Assembly: GCA_900555015.1 (NCBI GenBank)
Contig: USJL01000002.1
Span: forward strand, 1-64,000
Reading direction: 5' to 3'
DNA length: 64,000 nt
Origin: an uncultured Oscillospiraceae bacterium
GTDB lineage: Bacteria; Bacillota; Clostridia; Oscillospirales; Acutalibacteraceae
Shown here: piece by piece, positions 1 through 6,746 of the stretch
Position numbering within the stretch: position 1 is the first letter of the stretch
Layout: each line of letters begins with the position of its first letter
Position numbers and translations under genes: made by a program
Notes under the pieces: model-generated
The model's input: only the letters and a program-made list of their open reading frames with translations
The model's database searches: none
Told to the model about the DNA's origin: nothing

Positions 1-451
1 TATTGGAATTGTTATTGAATTTTGTGTCTTTATCATCAGAGTTTGATTTAGTTGTTGCTTCTTCAGTTTTTGTTTCAAATTCTTCAGTTGTTGTTAAAGC
101 TTTGATTTTTTCATTATAATCATTTATTGATGTATCAATATTATTAATCAAATTTACAATATTCTTATCGTCTTTAACATCAGAATTGTTTATATCATTT
201 TTTAATGATTCAAGAAGTGCTTTAGCAGAAGTATAATCTTCTTCTGTGGAATAATTTTTATATGTTATTTCATCATACTGTTTTTTATAATATGTAATTA
301 AGTCGGTTTTTGAAACTTGGACACTGATACTTATAGATTCCGCTTCCTTTACAGCTTTTTGGTGATTGTTGACGGTAATCCCCACAATTACAGCAGTGAT
401 AACTACAACTGCAATAGCTATTCCGATAGTGATTTTCTTTTTCTTTTCCAT
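1..451 (-). CDS. Truncated gene for a membrane-anchored hypothetical protein
   Basis: The start codon ATG at 451 follows a strong AAGGAG site, and the frame stays open to the window edge, so about 150 residues of the N-terminal part are visible and the C-terminus is missing. The protein starts with MEKKKK, has one hydrophobic segment at about residues 8-27, and then a charged, low-complexity outer region rich in Lys, Asp, Asn, Thr and Glu without cysteine. This predicts a single-pass membrane protein with an extracellular helical domain. I do not recognise a family. It is divergent from the Xre regulator gene and shares its control region, so it is a likely target of that regulator. Confidence 0.75.
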   Translation of the reverse strand, partial: MEKKKKITIGIAIAVVVITAVIVGITVNNHQKAVKEAESISISVQVSKTDLITYYKKQYDEITYKNYSTEEDYTSAKALLESLKNDINNSDVKDDKNIVNLINNIDTSINDYNEKIKALTTTEEFETKTEEATTKSNSDDKDTKFNNNSN

Positions 452-500
452 ATTTTTTCTCCTTAAAATTTTTGCTATTATTAAATAATAAGCTTTTTAT

Positions 501-529
501 ATTATAACAGTAACAAATCAAAAGGTCAG
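501..529 (-). promoter_or_regulatory. Promoter of the truncated membrane protein gene
   Basis: On the minus strand a -35-like CTGACC is followed by 17 bases and a perfect TATAAT. One AGTATACT box (535-542) lies directly upstream of the -35 element, a position suited to activation or shared repression by the divergent Xre protein. Confidence 0.55.
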
Positions 530-534
530 CTAAA

Positions 535-576
535 AGTATACTTGTCAATTTAAAATAAACACGACAAGAGTATACT
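535..576. promoter_or_regulatory. Paired AGTATACT boxes, likely Xre operators
   Basis: Two copies of the 8-base palindrome AGTATACT occur at 535-542 and 569-576, 34 bases apart (about three helical turns). They sit within a larger imperfect inverted repeat, GTATACTTGTC against GACAAGAGTATAC. The pair lies between the divergent membrane protein gene and the xre gene. Each box also contains TATACT, a -10-like hexamer, so they may overlap the xre promoter. Operator function is inferred from symmetry and position. Confidence 0.5.
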
Positions 577-595
577 AAACACAGGAGAGATTGTT

Positions 596-889
596 ATGAT
601 ATATTTTGGAACACGGCTTAAAGAATTACGAAAAGAAAAGAAGCTGACACAGCAGGAACTTGCCGATAAAGTAGATCTTGTGAAAGGCTCTATTTCAGCT
701 TATGAAAAAAGCTTAAAATATCCGTCAGTTGAAGTCCTTATTAAACTGTGTAATTATTTTAATGTATCATCAGATTATCTCTTGGGACTGTCAGATGAAA
801 AAGAAATCAAAAAGTATGATTTGACAGAAGAACAAATGGAATTGGTTACAAAAATGATTATTCAATTTCATCAACTTAATAATAATTAA
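596..889 (+). CDS. Xre-family helix-turn-helix regulator
   Basis: A 97-residue protein with an N-terminal HTH_3/Xre domain at about residues 5-63. The pattern LKELRKEKKLTQQELADKV, then SISAYEKSLKYPSVEVL and a closing SDYLLGL, is the standard Cro/C1 fold. The remaining 30 residues form a short helical tail (LTEEQMELVTKMI) that probably serves dimerisation. AGGAGAG lies seven bases before the ATG. The protein probably controls its own gene and the divergent membrane protein gene through the boxes between them. Small regulators of this type occur both as phage-like repressors and as stress regulators; nothing else here points to a prophage. Confidence 0.9.
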   Translation: MIYFGTRLKELRKEKKLTQQELADKVDLVKGSISAYEKSLKYPSVEVLIKLCNYFNVSSDYLLGLSDEKEIKKYDLTEEQMELVTKMIIQFHQLNNN

Positions 890-900
890 TGTGTGTTAGA

Positions 901-940
901 AAACACCACTGTGCGTTTGAATTGTATAGTGGTGTTTTTT
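901..940 (+). terminator. Intrinsic terminator of the xre gene
   Basis: AAACACCACT pairs with AGTGGTGTTT around a 17-base loop and is followed by a run of T. It lies 11 bases after the xre stop codon. Confidence 0.75.
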
Positions 941-1112
941 GTATTATATGAATATCTAAAATATCAATTATTTCAGGAAACTTTTTTTGTGTTCCAATGC
1001 ATTTTGAACCATTTGTATAAATTTATTTTTAAGAGTTACAAAGTATTCAGAAGTTCTTTTTTATTAAATTTCAGTTAATCCATTCACAACGACTCACACT
1101 CTTATAAACAAC

Positions 1113-1140
1113 AAAAGGCTTGGGAATTCCCAAGCCTTTT
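1113..1140. terminator. Perfect 28-base palindrome, likely bidirectional terminator
   Basis: The two 14-base halves, each reading AAAAGGCTTGGGAA, are exact reverse complements, giving a GGCTTGGG/CCCAAGCC stem flanked by A and T runs. The T tract is better on the minus strand (TTTTGTTGTTT), which would stop transcription coming from spoVT. Confidence 0.5.
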
Positions 1141-1162
1141 AAAGTTGCGTATAAATGAAAAG

Positions 1163-1185
1163 CACCACTAAATAACTTAGCGGTG
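1163..1185 (-). terminator. CACCGCTAA/TTAGTGGTG hairpin, possible terminator
   Basis: On the minus strand the nine-base arms pair fully with one G-U and are followed by CTTTTC. The stem resembles the xre terminator stem (CACCACT/AGTGGTG), so the two may be related copies. Confidence 0.4.
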
Positions 1186-1300
1186 TTTTCAAAAGGGGTA
1201 AAAATTTATGTAAAAGCCAAAAGCTTTTAGCAAGAAAGCATTTCGTTTGCTTTCTTTAATTTGTATTATATCTTTATTTTAAAAAAAATCAATATTTTTG

Positions 1301-1329
1301 TTGACTTTTCTGTTGTTTATCTATATTTT
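1301..1329 (+). promoter_or_regulatory. Orphan promoter-like sequence
   Basis: TTGACT, 17 bases, TATTTT, in the same sequence setting (TTTTTGTTGACTTTT) as the GH16 gene promoter. Transcription would run toward the 3' end of spoVT in antisense, with no open reading frame. The -10 element is weak. Confidence 0.3.
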
Positions 1330-1350
1330 ACAAAGATATATTTGCAAAAT

Positions 1351-1365
1351 TGTGCAAAATGCACA
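1351..1365. repeat. TGTGCA-N3-TGCACA inverted repeat
   Basis: A perfect six-base inverted repeat with a three-base centre, about 16 bases past the likely start of the orphan promoter. It is part of TTGTGCAA, a word also found at the start sites of two glycan-operon promoters in this window. Possibly an operator. Confidence 0.35.
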
Positions 1366-1431
1366 TAAAAGCAAGCTTTTTTAATTTAAAACAATCCTCA
1401 TAATTTGTAAAGATAAAAATTTTTACTGTTT

Positions 1432-1463
1432 GCAAGCGGCAAAAAATATATTATACCGCTTGC
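1432..1463 (-). terminator. Hairpin after spoVT, possible terminator
   Basis: GCAAGCGG pairs perfectly with CCGCTTGC around a 16-base loop, ten bases beyond the spoVT stop codon. No good T tract follows on the minus strand, so termination here is uncertain and may rely on the palindrome further downstream. Confidence 0.35.
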
Positions 1464-1472
1464 ATTTATTCA

Positions 1473-2009
1473 TTATTCCATTTGCTTTCCTAAAAAAGCT
1501 GCCGCAACCTGAACAAGCTTAATATCAGCTTCATCGGGCAAAGTATGCTTATCGTCTTCCATTAATGCTACTGCGCCGGAAACATCGCCGCCGTAAATAA
1601 TTGGGTAAACAACATTTGCCTTTCTGTCAAACCCTTCAATGGCATTAATTGGCGGCACTTCTTTTGTAGAAATATGAATTTGCCTGTTCTCCATTAAATC
1701 CTCCATGTTTTTTGTTATGCGCCTTTCAAGAACTTCCCGTTTGCTTAATCCGGAAGCGGCAATAACATGGTCGTTATCAACAATGGCAATGGGCAAGCCG
1801 CCGTTTTTGTGCAAAACTTCGGCATATTGACTTGCAAAATTAGAAAGTTCGCCGATTGGCGAATATTTTTTAAAAATAACTTCTCCCTCAGCATCTGTAT
1901 AAATTTCCAACGGGTCGCCCTCTTTTATTCTAAAGGAGCGGCGAATTTCTTTTGGAATAACAATTCTGCCCAAATCGTCTATTCTTCTAACAATTCCTGT
2001 TGCTTTCAC
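1473..2009 (-). CDS. spoVT: Stage V sporulation protein T, AbrB-family regulator
   Basis: SpoVT is a late forespore transcription regulator in spore-forming Firmicutes. I place the start at a GTG (2009) preceded by AAGGGAGA, giving 178 residues, the same length as the Bacillus subtilis protein. Residues 1-50 form the swapped-hairpin AbrB DNA-binding domain with its signature (KATGIVRRIDDLGRIVIPKE, then IRR and EGDPLEIY). Residues 55-178 form a GAF-like sensory domain (LPIAIVDNDHVIAASG through VQVAAAFLGKQ). The frame extends 24 codons upstream, but that extension matches nothing in the family. The gene is monocistronic. It is strong evidence that the host can sporulate. Confidence 0.93.
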   Translation of the reverse strand: MKATGIVRRIDDLGRIVIPKEIRRSFRIKEGDPLEIYTDAEGEVIFKKYSPIGELSNFASQYAEVLHKNGGLPIAIVDNDHVIAASGLSKREVLERRITKNMEDLMENRQIHISTKEVPPINAIEGFDRKANVVYPIIYGGDVSGAVALMEDDKHTLPDEADIKLVQVAAAFLGKQME

Positions 2010-2213
2010 AATAATTTCTCCCTTGTTTATAAATGTAATTTTCTCTGTAATATTTTGCACATTATTTTTTATAAAATACAATTTGTGTTAAGGAATTTTT
2101 ATCCAAAAAACTTTAAAATTTTTACAAAATGTGGTATTATATCAAATAAACAAGTATTATATTTGTAGTGCTTTTACATAAAAATAATAATGTAAATGAA
2201 ATTGGATGATTTT

Positions 2214-2873
2214 ATGGAATATAAATATGAATTACACTGCCACACCGGTTGCACATCAAGGTGCGGCAGGGTGGAACCGGAAAGAATTGTTGAGCTTTAC
2301 AGGCAACACGGCTACAGCGGAATAGTTGTTACAGACCATTACAGCCCTCTTACATTCAGACCGAATTGGAATCCTCAAAAGCAAATTGATTTTTACCTTG
2401 AGGGGTACAGACGAATGAAAGCGGCGGCTGACGATGATTTTACAGTGCTTTTGGGCATGGAACTTCGTCATTATGCCACGGGTAACGATTATCTTGTGTA
2501 CGGCGTTACAGAGGAATTTATTTATAACGCAGGCAATCTTATGATGTGCGGTGCAAAAAAAATGAAAAAAATTTGTGAAAAGAACGGATTTTTGTACATG
2601 CAGGCTCATCCGTTTAGGCCTTATATTACCCGTTGTAACCCTAAATATATTGACGGGGTGGAAGTTTATAACGGCAAAACGTCAAAATCTGAAAACGATA
2701 AGGCTTATGCTTGGGCAAAGGCAAATGGGAAAATTATGGTATCCGGTTCTGATTTTCATAAGGAAGAACACGTGGCAAGAGGCGGCATAATCACTAAAAA
2801 TATTATAAAGAGTAATGCCGATTTGTTGCAAATACTTCAAAAAGGTGATTATACGCTTGTAAAAACAGAATAA
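2214..2873 (+). CDS. PHP-domain phosphoesterase
   Basis: A 219-residue PHP-superfamily metal-dependent hydrolase. Visible metal-site motifs are HCH at residues 8-10, VVTDH at 38-42, AHPFR in the middle, and GSDFH near the C-terminus. Family members hydrolyse phosphate esters such as histidinol phosphate, nucleotides or small polyphosphates; the substrate here cannot be told. The start at 2214 gives the usual PHP opening right before the HxH motif and has GGATG upstream; an in-frame ATG at 2196 lacks any ribosome binding site. It is not an obvious CpsB-type tyrosine phosphatase. It stands alone, followed by a terminator. Confidence 0.85.
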   Translation: MEYKYELHCHTGCTSRCGRVEPERIVELYRQHGYSGIVVTDHYSPLTFRPNWNPQKQIDFYLEGYRRMKAAADDDFTVLLGMELRHYATGNDYLVYGVTEEFIYNAGNLMMCGAKKMKKICEKNGFLYMQAHPFRPYITRCNPKYIDGVEVYNGKTSKSENDKAYAWAKANGKIMVSGSDFHKEEHVARGGIITKNIIKSNADLLQILQKGDYTLVKTE

Positions 2874-2913
2874 ATAATATATAATCTTTCATAATAATTA
2901 AGATTATAATACT

Positions 2914-2946
2914 AAAACCATATCGTAATGATATGGTTTTGTTTTT
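2914..2946 (+). terminator. Terminator hairpin between the PHP gene and nfnA
   Basis: AAAACCATATC pairs with GATATGGTTTT and is followed by GTTTTTG. It ends only about 15 bases before the nfnA start, leaving no room for a promoter after it. A TATAAT at 2905-2910 just upstream would place the hairpin inside an nfnA leader. Confidence 0.75.
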
Positions 2947-2961
2947 GCGGAGAGGGTATTA

Positions 2962-3795
2962 ATGTATAAAATTTTAGAAAAAGAACAGTTAAATGCATCT
3001 GTTGCAAAAATGGTTGTAGAGGCACCGTTTGTTGCAAAAAAAGCAGAGCCCGGTCAGTTTATAATTTTGCGTGTTGATGAGGACGGAGAAAGAGTACCTT
3101 TTACTATTGCGGATTTTGACAGAGAAAAAAACACCGTTACAATTATTTATCAAATTGTAGGCGCCGAAACAGCCCGTCTTAATATGAAGCAGGCAGGAGA
3201 TTATCTTCACGATTTTGTCGGTCCTTTGGGTAATGCCACTAAAACAGAAGGCTATAAAAAGGTTGCCGTTATCGGCGGCGGCGTTGGCACAGCTATTGCA
3301 TATCCGGTTGCAAAAAAGTTTTTTAATAACGGCACAGAGGTTCATACAATCGTTGGCTTCAGAAATAAAGATTTGGTTATTTTGGAAGATGAATTTAAGG
3401 CTTGCTCAAATAAATATGTTCTTGTAAGCGATGACGGCTCAACAGGCAAACAGGGCTTTGTTACAGACGCATTAAAAGAACTTATTGAGGCAGGGGAAAA
3501 TTACGATTTGGTTATTGCAATCGGTCCGCTTCCCATGATGAAATTTGTTTCAAAGTTAACCAAGGAGTACGGAATTAAAACTGTTGTTTCAATGAACCCA
3601 ATTATGATAGACGGCACAGGCATGTGCGGTGGTTGTCGATTAACAGTAGGCGGCGAAACAAAATTTGCCTGTGTTGACGGACCTGAATTTGACGGGCATT
3701 TGGTTGATTTTGACCAAGCAATGGAACGTTCGGCAATGTACAAAAGTTTTGAAAGAGAAGCAAATTGTAACCTTCTCAACAAGGAGGTAAAATAA
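2962..3795 (+). CDS. nfnA: NfnA: NADH-dependent ferredoxin:NADP+ oxidoreductase, small subunit
   Basis: A 277-residue flavoprotein of the dihydroorotate dehydrogenase electron-transfer family. NfnA and NfnB together catalyse electron bifurcation between NADPH, NAD+ and ferredoxin in the cytoplasm. Residues 1-95 form the FAD-binding barrel (PGQFI, RVPFTIAD); residues 100-200 form the NAD-binding domain (AVIGGGVGTA, DDGSTGKQGF). The [2Fe-2S] site has Cys222, Cys225 and Cys237 in a GTGMCGGCR context. In known NfnA the fourth ligand is an aspartate, here plausibly Asp217. GGAGAGGG precedes the ATG, and the stop overlaps the nfnB start (TAATG). Other PyrK-like roles are less likely given the partner. 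Confidence 0.9.
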   Translation: MYKILEKEQLNASVAKMVVEAPFVAKKAEPGQFIILRVDEDGERVPFTIADFDREKNTVTIIYQIVGAETARLNMKQAGDYLHDFVGPLGNATKTEGYKKVAVIGGGVGTAIAYPVAKKFFNNGTEVHTIVGFRNKDLVILEDEFKACSNKYVLVSDDGSTGKQGFVTDALKELIEAGENYDLVIAIGPLPMMKFVSKLTKEYGIKTVVSMNPIMIDGTGMCGGCRLTVGGETKFACVDGPEFDGHLVDFDQAMERSAMYKSFEREANCNLLNKEVK

Positions 3796-5171
3796 TGGAT
3801 ATATTAAAAAAACATCCTATGCCAAGCCAAGACCCGCTTGTAAGAAACAGGAATTTTAAAGAGGTTGCTTTGGGCTATGATGAGGCAACAGCCATTGAAG
3901 AGGCAAAGCGCTGCCTTAATTGTAAGCATCGCCCTTGCGTTTCAGGCTGCCCTGTAAATATTGTTATTCCTGAATTTATTGAATGTGTTGCAAACGGCGA
4001 ATTTGAAAAGGCTTATCAGGTTATTCACCGTTCTTCATCTCTTCCTGCTGTATGCGGCCGTGTTTGCCCACAGGAAAGGCAGTGCGAATCTAAATGTGTA
4101 AGAGGCATTAAGGGCGAACCTGTTGCAATCGGCAGGCTTGAAAGATTTGTTGCGGATTATCATAACAATAATGCAGAAAAAACAACAATTAATATAGAGA
4201 AAAACGGCAAAAGAGTAGCAGTTATAGGCTCCGGTCCCAGTGCACTTGCTTGTTCAGGTGATTTGGCAAAAATGGGTTATGATGTAACTGTTTTTGAAGC
4301 ACTTCATATTGCCGGCGGCGTTCTTGTTTACGGAATTCCTGAATTCAGACTTCCAAAAGCAATAGTTGCTCAAGAAGTAGAGGGCTTAAAATCAATAGGT
4401 GTTGACTTTGAAACAAACGTTGTTGTTGGTAAAAGCATTTCCGTTGAAGATATTTTAAACGAATATGATGCAGTGTTTATCGGTTCAGGTGCAGGTCTTC
4501 CCAGATTTATGGGTATCGAGGGTGAAAACCTTAAAGGCGTTTATTCTGCAAATGAATTTTTAACAAGAATTAACCTTATGAAGGCGTATAAGGATGACAG
4601 CAGAACTCCTGTTCAGCACGGTAAAAAGGTTGCAGTTGTAGGCGGCGGTAATGTTGCCATGGATGCTGCCAGAAGCGCAATGCGCTTGGGTGCGGAAAAA
4701 GTTTATGTTATTTACCGTCGTTCCCTTGAAGAACTTCCTGCAAGAGCAGAAGAGGTTGAACACGCAATGGAAGAGCAAATAGAGTTCAAAACTCTTACAA
4801 ATCCTGTTCGTATTGTGGGTGATGATGACGATAATGTTTGTGCAATCGAATGTGTGTCAATGGAACTTGGTGAACCGGACGCTTCAGGCAGAAGAAAGCC
4901 TGTAACTATTGAAGGCAGTGAGCATTTAATTGATGTGGATTGCGTTATAATTGCCATCGGCACTTCGCCGAACCCGCTTATTAAAACAACTACTCCGGGA
5001 TTGGATGTAGACAGTAGGGGCTGTATTATTGCCGATGAAATGGGCAGAACATCCCTTGCAGGCGTGTTTGCCGGCGGTGATACGGTAACAGGTGCCGCAA
5101 CCGTTATTAAAGCAATGGGCGCAGGTAAAAAAGCCGCAGAAGCTATTGATGAGTATTTAAAACAAAAGTAA
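3795..5171 (+). CDS. nfnB: NfnB: NADPH- and ferredoxin-binding large subunit of the Nfn complex
   Basis: A 458-residue GltD-like flavoprotein. The N-terminal part holds eight cysteines for two [4Fe-4S] clusters: Cys40, 43, 48, 52 and Cys87, 91, 97, 101. A first dinucleotide site (VAVIGSGPSALA, from residue 141) binds FAD and a second (VAVVGGGNVAMDAARSA) binds NADPH; GVFAGGDTVTGAATV closes the FAD fold. In the Nfn complex this subunit carries the bifurcating flavin. A strong AAGGAGG lies in the end of nfnA and the start overlaps the nfnA stop by one base, so the two are translationally coupled. The name glutamate synthase small subunit is often given to this family, but no glutamate synthase large subunit is near. 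Confidence 0.9.
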   Translation: MDILKKHPMPSQDPLVRNRNFKEVALGYDEATAIEEAKRCLNCKHRPCVSGCPVNIVIPEFIECVANGEFEKAYQVIHRSSSLPAVCGRVCPQERQCESKCVRGIKGEPVAIGRLERFVADYHNNNAEKTTINIEKNGKRVAVIGSGPSALACSGDLAKMGYDVTVFEALHIAGGVLVYGIPEFRLPKAIVAQEVEGLKSIGVDFETNVVVGKSISVEDILNEYDAVFIGSGAGLPRFMGIEGENLKGVYSANEFLTRINLMKAYKDDSRTPVQHGKKVAVVGGGNVAMDAARSAMRLGAEKVYVIYRRSLEELPARAEEVEHAMEEQIEFKTLTNPVRIVGDDDDNVCAIECVSMELGEPDASGRRKPVTIEGSEHLIDVDCVIIAIGTSPNPLIKTTTPGLDVDSRGCIIADEMGRTSLAGVFAGGDTVTGAATVIKAMGAGKKAAEAIDEYLKQK

Positions 5172-5188
5172 TTAAACGTTTATATTAA

Positions 5189-5226
5189 AAAGAACTGAGT
5201 TCATTTGAACTCAGTTCTTTATTTTT
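5189..5226. terminator. Bidirectional terminator between nfnB and the flippase gene
   Basis: AAAGAACTGAGTTC pairs with GAACTCAGTTCTTT, with T-rich tracts on both sides. It serves nfnB on the plus strand and the capsule operon on the minus strand. The flippase stop codon lies inside the stem. Confidence 0.85.
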
Positions 5227-6746
5227 GAACGAATCTTATTAAAAATATCTTTAATATCCTGTTTAGGTAAAATTATTAACCCGCTTATAATATAGCCGAT
5301 AATGCCGCATATGCCGCATACAACAATTAATTTTAACCAGCTGTTTAAAACAACACGGTTAGCTACAAAAAAGTAAAAGGCAAGCAACAGCGGAATAGGA
5401 GAAAGAGTTTTTAATAATGTTTTGTAAAAATATTTTGATTTTGTGTTAAGCACTTTTGCGGCGTACCAAGAGTTAAAGAAAATATATCTGCAACTCATTA
5501 TAACCGTGCTTGTAAGTGAAAGTGTCAAAACGCCTAAATTTGTTGTTTTGGCAACAATTAAAACAGCAATAATGTTTAAAATACCTGCGCCGAAGCTTAC
5601 AAAAACAGGCAGTTTAAGTTTGTTGGTAACAACGCTTAATTGAGAAAGAGCACTGGTTGAAGAATTAAAATAAGCCTGAACAACGGTTATGCTTGAAAGT
5701 AAAATAATTGTTTTTACAGTAGCCGGATCCGTATCTTTAAGCCAAAGGCTGTAAAACGGCTGTGCAAATCCTATAACACCTGAAACGGGAACAAGTAAAA
5801 TTAATCCGTTAATGCGAATACTTTTTTTTGCCTGTTCAACAATATCGTTTATTTTGTTTTGGGAATAATAATAAACAAATGTAGGTGTAAATATTGTTCC
5901 CACCGTGTTTATTATTGTTGTAATGGCATTTGGAATGGTTCGTGATGTAGAAAGGTTGCCCATTGCAACCTGGTCAAACATTAAATTTGCTATAACATTG
6001 TCTAATCCACGAATTAAAATATTGCTTAATGATATGAATGACATCCAAATTCCGGAAGACGCAATTTCTTTTATTGATTGCAATTTTGCATATTTTAATC
6101 CTAATTTTAATTCCGGCAAATACTTTTTCGTTAAACTGAAATTTGCAAATGCCAAAAATATTGTGCTTATAAGTGTTGCAAGCGGCATAAAATATATTTT
6201 CATGGGCAGGCATGTAAATAAAATTACAATGGCAACAACTCTTAAAAGGTATGATATAATATTTCGCACCGCATTAACATCCAGCTTGTTTTTTACATAT
6301 GTTCCCACAGTAAAAACAGATGTCATAACAGATATGATAAATGAAATCCATGTAATAAGAAAGGTTAGTTTAACTTCGTTAACATATTGCGGTGTTATAT
6401 TTAAAAAGCGCTCTGCATTTGGAATAAAAATAATACCTGCCAATGCAATAATTGCGCTTAAAACAGCATTTGCGGCTATTACGGAATTAAGATATTCGGT
6501 TGCCTTTTGTGAGTTACCTTTGTTTATTTCAATAGATATAAAGCGCCCTGCAACTGAATTAAAAACTATTGTAAAAACAGAAAAGTATGATGTAATATCT
6601 GTTGAAATGTTAACATATCCAACCGCTTCTGTACCGAAATTGGAAATGATTTTCGGAATGATTAAAAAATTAATTGAAAATTGAATAATAAGTGCTAACA
6701 AATTAGATGTTAAATTTAAAAAATTTTGTTTTTTTGAATCATTCAT
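5211..6746 (-). CDS. wzx: Wzx-type polysaccharide flippase
   Basis: A 511-residue integral membrane protein of the MOP/MATE exporter superfamily with about 12-14 hydrophobic segments. It would flip lipid-linked repeat units across the cytoplasmic membrane. Support comes from the N-terminal pattern (ALIIQFSINFLIIPKIISNF, GRFISIEI), the length, and its position as last gene of a polysaccharide operon that also holds a polymerase. Its ATG overlaps the preceding stop codon (ATGA). The stop codon falls inside the terminator stem. Family sequence conservation is low, so specificity cannot be read. Confidence 0.85.
   Translation of the reverse strand: MNDSKKQNFLNLTSNLLALIIQFSINFLIIPKIISNFGTEAVGYVNISTDITSYFSVFTIVFNSVAGRFISIEINKGNSQKATEYLNSVIAANAVLSAIIALAGIIFIPNAERFLNITPQYVNEVKLTFLITWISFIISVMTSVFTVGTYVKNKLDVNAVRNIISYLLRVVAIVILFTCLPMKIYFMPLATLISTIFLAFANFSLTKKYLPELKLGLKYAKLQSIKEIASSGIWMSFISLSNILIRGLDNVIANLMFDQVAMGNLSTSRTIPNAITTIINTVGTIFTPTFVYYYSQNKINDIVEQAKKSIRINGLILLVPVSGVIGFAQPFYSLWLKDTDPATVKTIILLSSITVVQAYFNSSTSALSQLSVVTNKLKLPVFVSFGAGILNIIAVLIVAKTTNLGVLTLSLTSTVIMSCRYIFFNSWYAAKVLNTKSKYFYKTLLKTLSPIPLLLAFYFFVANRVVLNSWLKLIVVCGICGIIGYIISGLIILPKQDIKDIFNKIRSKIKN

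Larger units (their letters stand above)
890..1472. other. Intergenic region rich in hairpins
   Basis: This 583-base stretch between the convergent xre and spoVT genes holds no convincing gene. It contains the xre terminator, a perfect 28-base palindrome (1113-1140), a second CACC/GGTG hairpin related to the xre terminator (1163-1185), a hairpin AAGAAAGCA/TGCTTTCTT (1232-1256), a promoter-like sequence with no gene after it (1301-1329), a TGTGCA inverted repeat (1351-1365) and a hairpin near the spoVT end (1432-1463). The density of dyads suggests stacked terminators and possibly a small RNA. Confidence 0.6.

Noticed and set aside
285..548. 87-codon minus-strand open frame
   Set aside because: It overlaps the well-supported truncated gene that starts at 451 in another frame with a strong ribosome binding site.
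893..1078. 61-codon open frame after the xre gene
   Set aside because: It runs through the xre terminator, has no ribosome binding site and its product is an AT-driven Phe/Leu/Tyr-rich string with no family likeness.
2010..2081. 24-codon N-terminal extension of SpoVT
   Set aside because: The GTG at 2009 has its own ribosome binding site and gives exactly the usual 178 residues.
2214..2873. PHP protein as the missing CpsB phosphatase of the capsule kinase
   Set aside because: It lies outside the operon and lacks the typical CpsB opening and size; the fold alone is not enough.
5905..6684. 259-codon plus-strand open frame inside the flippase gene
   Set aside because: It is antisense to a recognisable membrane protein with family-like helices; the length comes from low GC and codon bias.
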